Notes under the pieces: generated by a model
Told to the model about the DNA's origin: nothing
The model's database searches: none
Seen by the model: the letters and a program-made list of their open reading frames with translations, nothing else
Program-made: the position numbers and the translations under genes
Shown here: in pieces, positions 60,562-64,000 of the stretch
Numbering within the stretch: position 1 is the stretch's first letter
Layout: each line of letters opens with the position of its first letter
NCBI RefSeq assembly: GCF_050003625.1
Contig: NC_134397.1
Coordinates: 224,440,537-224,504,536, forward strand
Origin: Haematobia irritans
Lineage: Eukaryota > Arthropoda > Insecta > Diptera > Muscidae
Direction of reading: 5' to 3'
DNA: 64,000 nucleotides

Positions 60562-62511
60562 TATACCCTCCACCATAGGATGGGGGTATATTAAATTTGT
60601 CATTCCGTTTGTAACACATCGAAATATTGCTCATTCTGGGTCGTGGTGAAATTCTGAGTCGATCTGAGCATGTCCGTCCGTCTGTTGAAATCACGCTAAC
60701 TTCCGAACGAAACAAACTATCGACTTGAAACTTGGCACAAGTAGTTGTTATTGATGTAGGTCGGATGGTATTGGCCATATGGGTCCACTTTTACGTATAA
60801 CCCTCATATAAACGGACCCCCAAATTTGGCTTGCGATTGCTCTAAGAGAACCAAATTTCATCCGAATCGGCTGAAATTTGGTACACAGTGTTAGTATATG
60901 GTCTCTAACAACCATACAAAAATTGGTCTATATCGGTCCACTTTTACGAATAGCCCCCATATAAACGAACCCCCAAATTTGACTTGCGATTGCTCTAAGA
61001 AAAGCAAATTTCATGCGATCCGGCTAAAATTTGGTACATGGTGTTAGTATATGGTCTCCAACAACCATGCAAAAATTGGTCCATATCGGCCCATAATTAC
61101 ATATAGCCCCCATATAAACCGATCCCCCGATTTGGCTTGCGGAGCCTCTAAGAGAACCAAATTTCATCCGATCCGGCTGATATTTGGTACATGATGTTAG
61201 TATATGGTCTCTAATGACCATGCAAAAATTGGTTCACATCGGTCCATAATTATATATAGCCCCCATATAAACCGATCCCCCGATTTGGCTTGCGGAGCCT
61301 CTAAGAGAAGCAAATTTCATCCGACCCGGCTGAAATTTGGTACATGGTGTTGGTATATGTTCTCTAATGACCATGCAAAAATTGGTCCATATCGGTCCAT
61401 AATTATATATAGCCTCCATATAAACCGATCCCCCAATTTGGCTTGCGGAGCCTCTAAGAAACGAAAATTTCATCCGATCCGGCTGAAATTTGGTACATGG
61501 TGTTGGTATATGTTCTCTAATGACCATGCAAAAATTGGTCCATATCGGTCCATAATTATATATAGCCCCCATATAAACCGATCCCCCAATTTGGCTTGCG
61601 GAGCCTCTAAGAAACGAAAATTTCATCCGATCCGGCTGAAATTTGGTACATGGTGTTGGTATATGTTCTCTAATTCATATCGGTCCATAATTATATATAG
61701 CCCCCATATAAATCGATTCCCAGATTTGTCCTCCGGAGCCTCTTGGAGGAGCAAAATTCATCCGATCCGGTTGAAATTTGGAACATGGTATTAGAATGTG
61801 GTCTCTAACAAACACGCATGAATTGGTCCATATCGGTCCATAATTATATATAGCCCCCATATAAACCGTTCCCCAGATTTGATCTCCGGAGCCTGTTGGA
61901 GGAGCAAAATTCATACATGCCAAAATTGGTCCATATCGGTCTATAGTTATATATAGACGATCCCCAATCACACAAAAATTGATCCATATCGGTTCATATT
62001 CATGGTTGCCTCTCGAGCCAAAAATAATCTACCAAAATTTTCTTTTTATAGAAAACATTGTCAAAATGTTATATCTATAGAAATTTTGTCAAAATTTTAT
62101 TTCTATAGAAAATGTCAAAATTTTATTTCTATAGAAAATGTTGTCAAAATTTTATTTCTATAAAAAATTTTTTCCAAATTTTATTTCTATAGAAATTTTT
62201 TTTAAAAATTTTACTTTTATAGAAAATGTTGTCAAAATTTTATTTTGTCAAAATTTTGTTTCTATAGAAACTTTAAACTTAATTATATACGTATTTAATC
62301 GGCCTTTTTTAGTTTAATATATACCACGTATGGACTATGTGGTATATATTACGGTGTTAGGAAGTTTTAAGATACCTTGCCATCGGCAAGTGTTACCGCA
62401 ACCCAAGAAATTCGATTGTGGATGACATTCTTCAGTAGAAGTTTCTATGCAATCCATGGTGGAGGGTACATAAGCTTCGGCCTGGCCGAACTTACGGCCG
62501 TATATACTTGT
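60562..62511. mobile_element. D1g, INE-1-like element, opposite orientation
   Basis: Starts TATACCCTCCACCATAGG, then TCGTGGTGAAATTCTGAG and GTCCGTCCGTCTG. About eight tiles, M units at 62035-62275, CCATGGTGGAGGGTA, the hairpin TTCGGCCTGGCCGAA and ACGGCCGTATATACTTGT follow. A 196-codon plus-strand frame and a 130-codon minus-strand frame overlap the same tiles (61204-61794), so neither is a gene. Confidence 0.83.
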
Positions 62512-62624
62512 TTCTGTATATGTTTTTATTTGTATTCCAACCAACTTACATCTTATCTAATTTTTCTGCAAGAAAACAAATGATTAGAAACTGGAAATAA
62601 CTATTTGGGTCCTTAAGGAAAGAT

Positions 62625-62748
62625 ATGCTTAGCGTGAAACATAATATGTTTGCACAGTACAAACAATTTTTTATTTGAAGAAAATTCTGAAAGTATATAT
62701 GCTCGAAGCAGAGTATATGTTACATAGGCGATTTTCTCTTGAGGGTGC
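62625..62748 (+). repeat. R6e, right-arm fragment
   Basis: Ends GTATATGTTACATAGGCG, ATTTTCTCTTGAGGGTG, like R6a and R6b. Confidence 0.65.
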
Positions 62749-62822
62749 ATCATCGATCTTAACCTCCAAAGAGCAGATCTGAATTAATTTTCAGAACTAC
62801 AGTCTCATTATTGTATGCTGGG

Positions 62823-63075
62823 TCATGGAAATAGTTGGAATATAAGAATTTGAATTTCACCCATACGTTAGGCAGTTAGACTAAGTAGTAATCGGGCAAC
62901 ACACATTTCCCGATTAGTACCACAAACAAATTAGATTTAAGTTTTTAGTCATGGAAATAGTTCGAATATCAGAATTTGAAATTCACCCATGTGTTAGGCA
63001 GTTAGACTAAGTACTAATCGGGAAACCCACATTGTCCGATTAGTACCACAAATAAAATTGACATAGATTTAAATT
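62823..63075 (+). repeat. Two tandem units of ~120 bp
   Basis: GTCATGGAAATAGTT, GGCAGTTAGACTAAGTA and an inverted AATCGGG/CCGATT pair occur twice in the same order. Confidence 0.85.
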
Positions 63076-63414
63076 TTCAGTTCAATTTGGTTTTTATATA
63101 ATAATTTTAACGTCGTTCTCATTTCATAGTCTAACGTCATAAATAAGTATGAACAAAATTCGTTTCTATAATTTTGCAACTCAATTCCACGATTCTAACT
63201 CAATTTGTACTATGCCTCTGTTATATGTTCATCCCTCTGTAGATTTTTATATGGAAATTTATGTCCTCGATGAAACTCGTAGTTAATTGGTCTAGAAAAT
63301 TGTGTTGTGACTAAAGGGTATAACAAAAAATATTTGAAACACACTTAGCAAAATATATTATAAAAATATACATAATATATACCCAGAATTCATATTTTAA
63401 GAAGAAGAGTTCTA
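63076..63414. other. No gene seen
   Basis: AT-rich, no recognised repeat. Confidence 0.4.
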
Positions 63415-63710
63415 GACAAAATTAAAATCTGGAGATCGGTATAAATGGCGGCACCATCAAAGCCTAGATTAATGCAAACCCTGTTTAACATAGGTCGTTT
63501 TGGATATAAAATACCTCTAAAAATTTTGAAATCTAGTAGCTTAAGAAGTCATATAAGATGGATCGTTTTATATGGGATAAATATTAAAACTTATAGTGAT
63601 ATAGTTTGAACTGGACCTGCTTGAAGAACGAGTCTGTACCAAATTTCAGCACAAAAGCATCATAATTGTGGGCACAATTACAACAGATAGACAGACAGAC
63701 ATTGTTAAAA
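63415..63710 (+). repeat. D3 remnant
   Basis: GACCTGCTTGAAGAACGAGT, ACCAAATTTCAGCAC and ACAGATAGACAGACAGACA follow the order of the D3 end region (reverse of 42060-42185), with ATCGTTTTATATGGG tile sequence upstream. Confidence 0.65.
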
Positions 63711-64000
63711 ACTCACCCAATTTGTCGCACCCATGTTATTTTCTCATGTTATTATGTCTGATTTCTGCATGCATGCTACAAAATTTTCAAACATTAGCAT
63801 ATAGGTTAAATAGGTTTGCTATAGTGGCAACCCGTTATTTTGGGCTCACTTACACTATTTAGTTTCTTGTAATACCACATGTGGTGTACCAGTTTCGACC
63901 GCACACAAATATGTTTTTCAGCGTTGGATTATCCACTCTCAGTAATACATCACAGCAAAAACTGTGTATCCTAGTGATTCTTCCAGCATAACTGATAATC
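63711..64000. other. No gene; SINE head fragment at 63885-63950
   Basis: GTTTCGACCGCACAC and TTTTTCAGCGTTGGATTATC match the SINE just after its tRNA-like head. The remainder is unassigned. Confidence 0.5.

Overview
The window looks like intronic or intergenic DNA from a large, AT-rich, transposon-loaded calyptrate (muscid-type) fly genome. The main reasons are two broken irritans-type mariners very close to Himar1 of the horn fly, many INE-1/DINE-1-like elements, a tRNA-derived SINE ending in CCTAA repeats, and a 30-bp fly-type minisatellite. Haematobia or a close relative such as Stomoxys would fit, but species cannot be fixed from this sequence. I found no convincing host protein-coding exon, rRNA or functional tRNA gene. 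Almost every long open frame lies inside a repeat.

I use ad hoc family names. D1-D4: INE-1/DINE-1-like elements with an ACAAGTA plus GC-hairpin head, tandem tiles of about 152 bp, a GACGGACGGAC block and a TATACCC inverted end. M: an element carrying the 30-bp minisatellite. FB: fold-back elements. R2, R3, R5, R6, R8, R9: MITE-like elements with CAC... termini; most full copies have TA target duplications. R4 and R7: families with TCCCAGCAAAAA ends. R1: an older duplicated sequence.

Layout. 0-6 kb: R1a, R7a, D2a joined to half of an R6, then R1b split by a complete R6 holding a 230-bp (AT)n tract. 6-14 kb: D1a, then D1b, which carries a mariner inside its head, an M element, and a hAT-like element that itself holds two smaller elements. 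14-17 kb: R9, M, and a mariner-derived MITE. 18-23 kb: minisatellite with R2, R3 and FB insertions. 23.7-31 kb: R6b, D1c with R3b inside, and R3c split by a palindrome and a mariner. 32-37.7 kb: R2 split by R6, then a 4.2-kb M array with two fold-backs. 37.8-45 kb: R5c, R4, a SINE with a fold-back in it, a decayed mariner, and the 2.8-kb D3. 45-55 kb: D1d between R7 copies, R5b, and D1e with a SINE and a nest R8 > R5a > D2b. 55-64 kb: D4, mariner copy 2 cut by D1f, D1f and D1g joined tail to tail, and small remnants.

There are no operons or interacting host genes to describe. The value of the window is in its nested insertions, which give empty-site comparisons, target duplications and relative ages. 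The most unusual points are one tile length shared by four diverged D families, two D2 copies placed at the end of the same tRNA-like unit, a conserved divergent pair of tRNA-like units, a fold-back family that keeps a ~50-codon frame, and a 29-bp insert with a perfect 9-bp target duplication.
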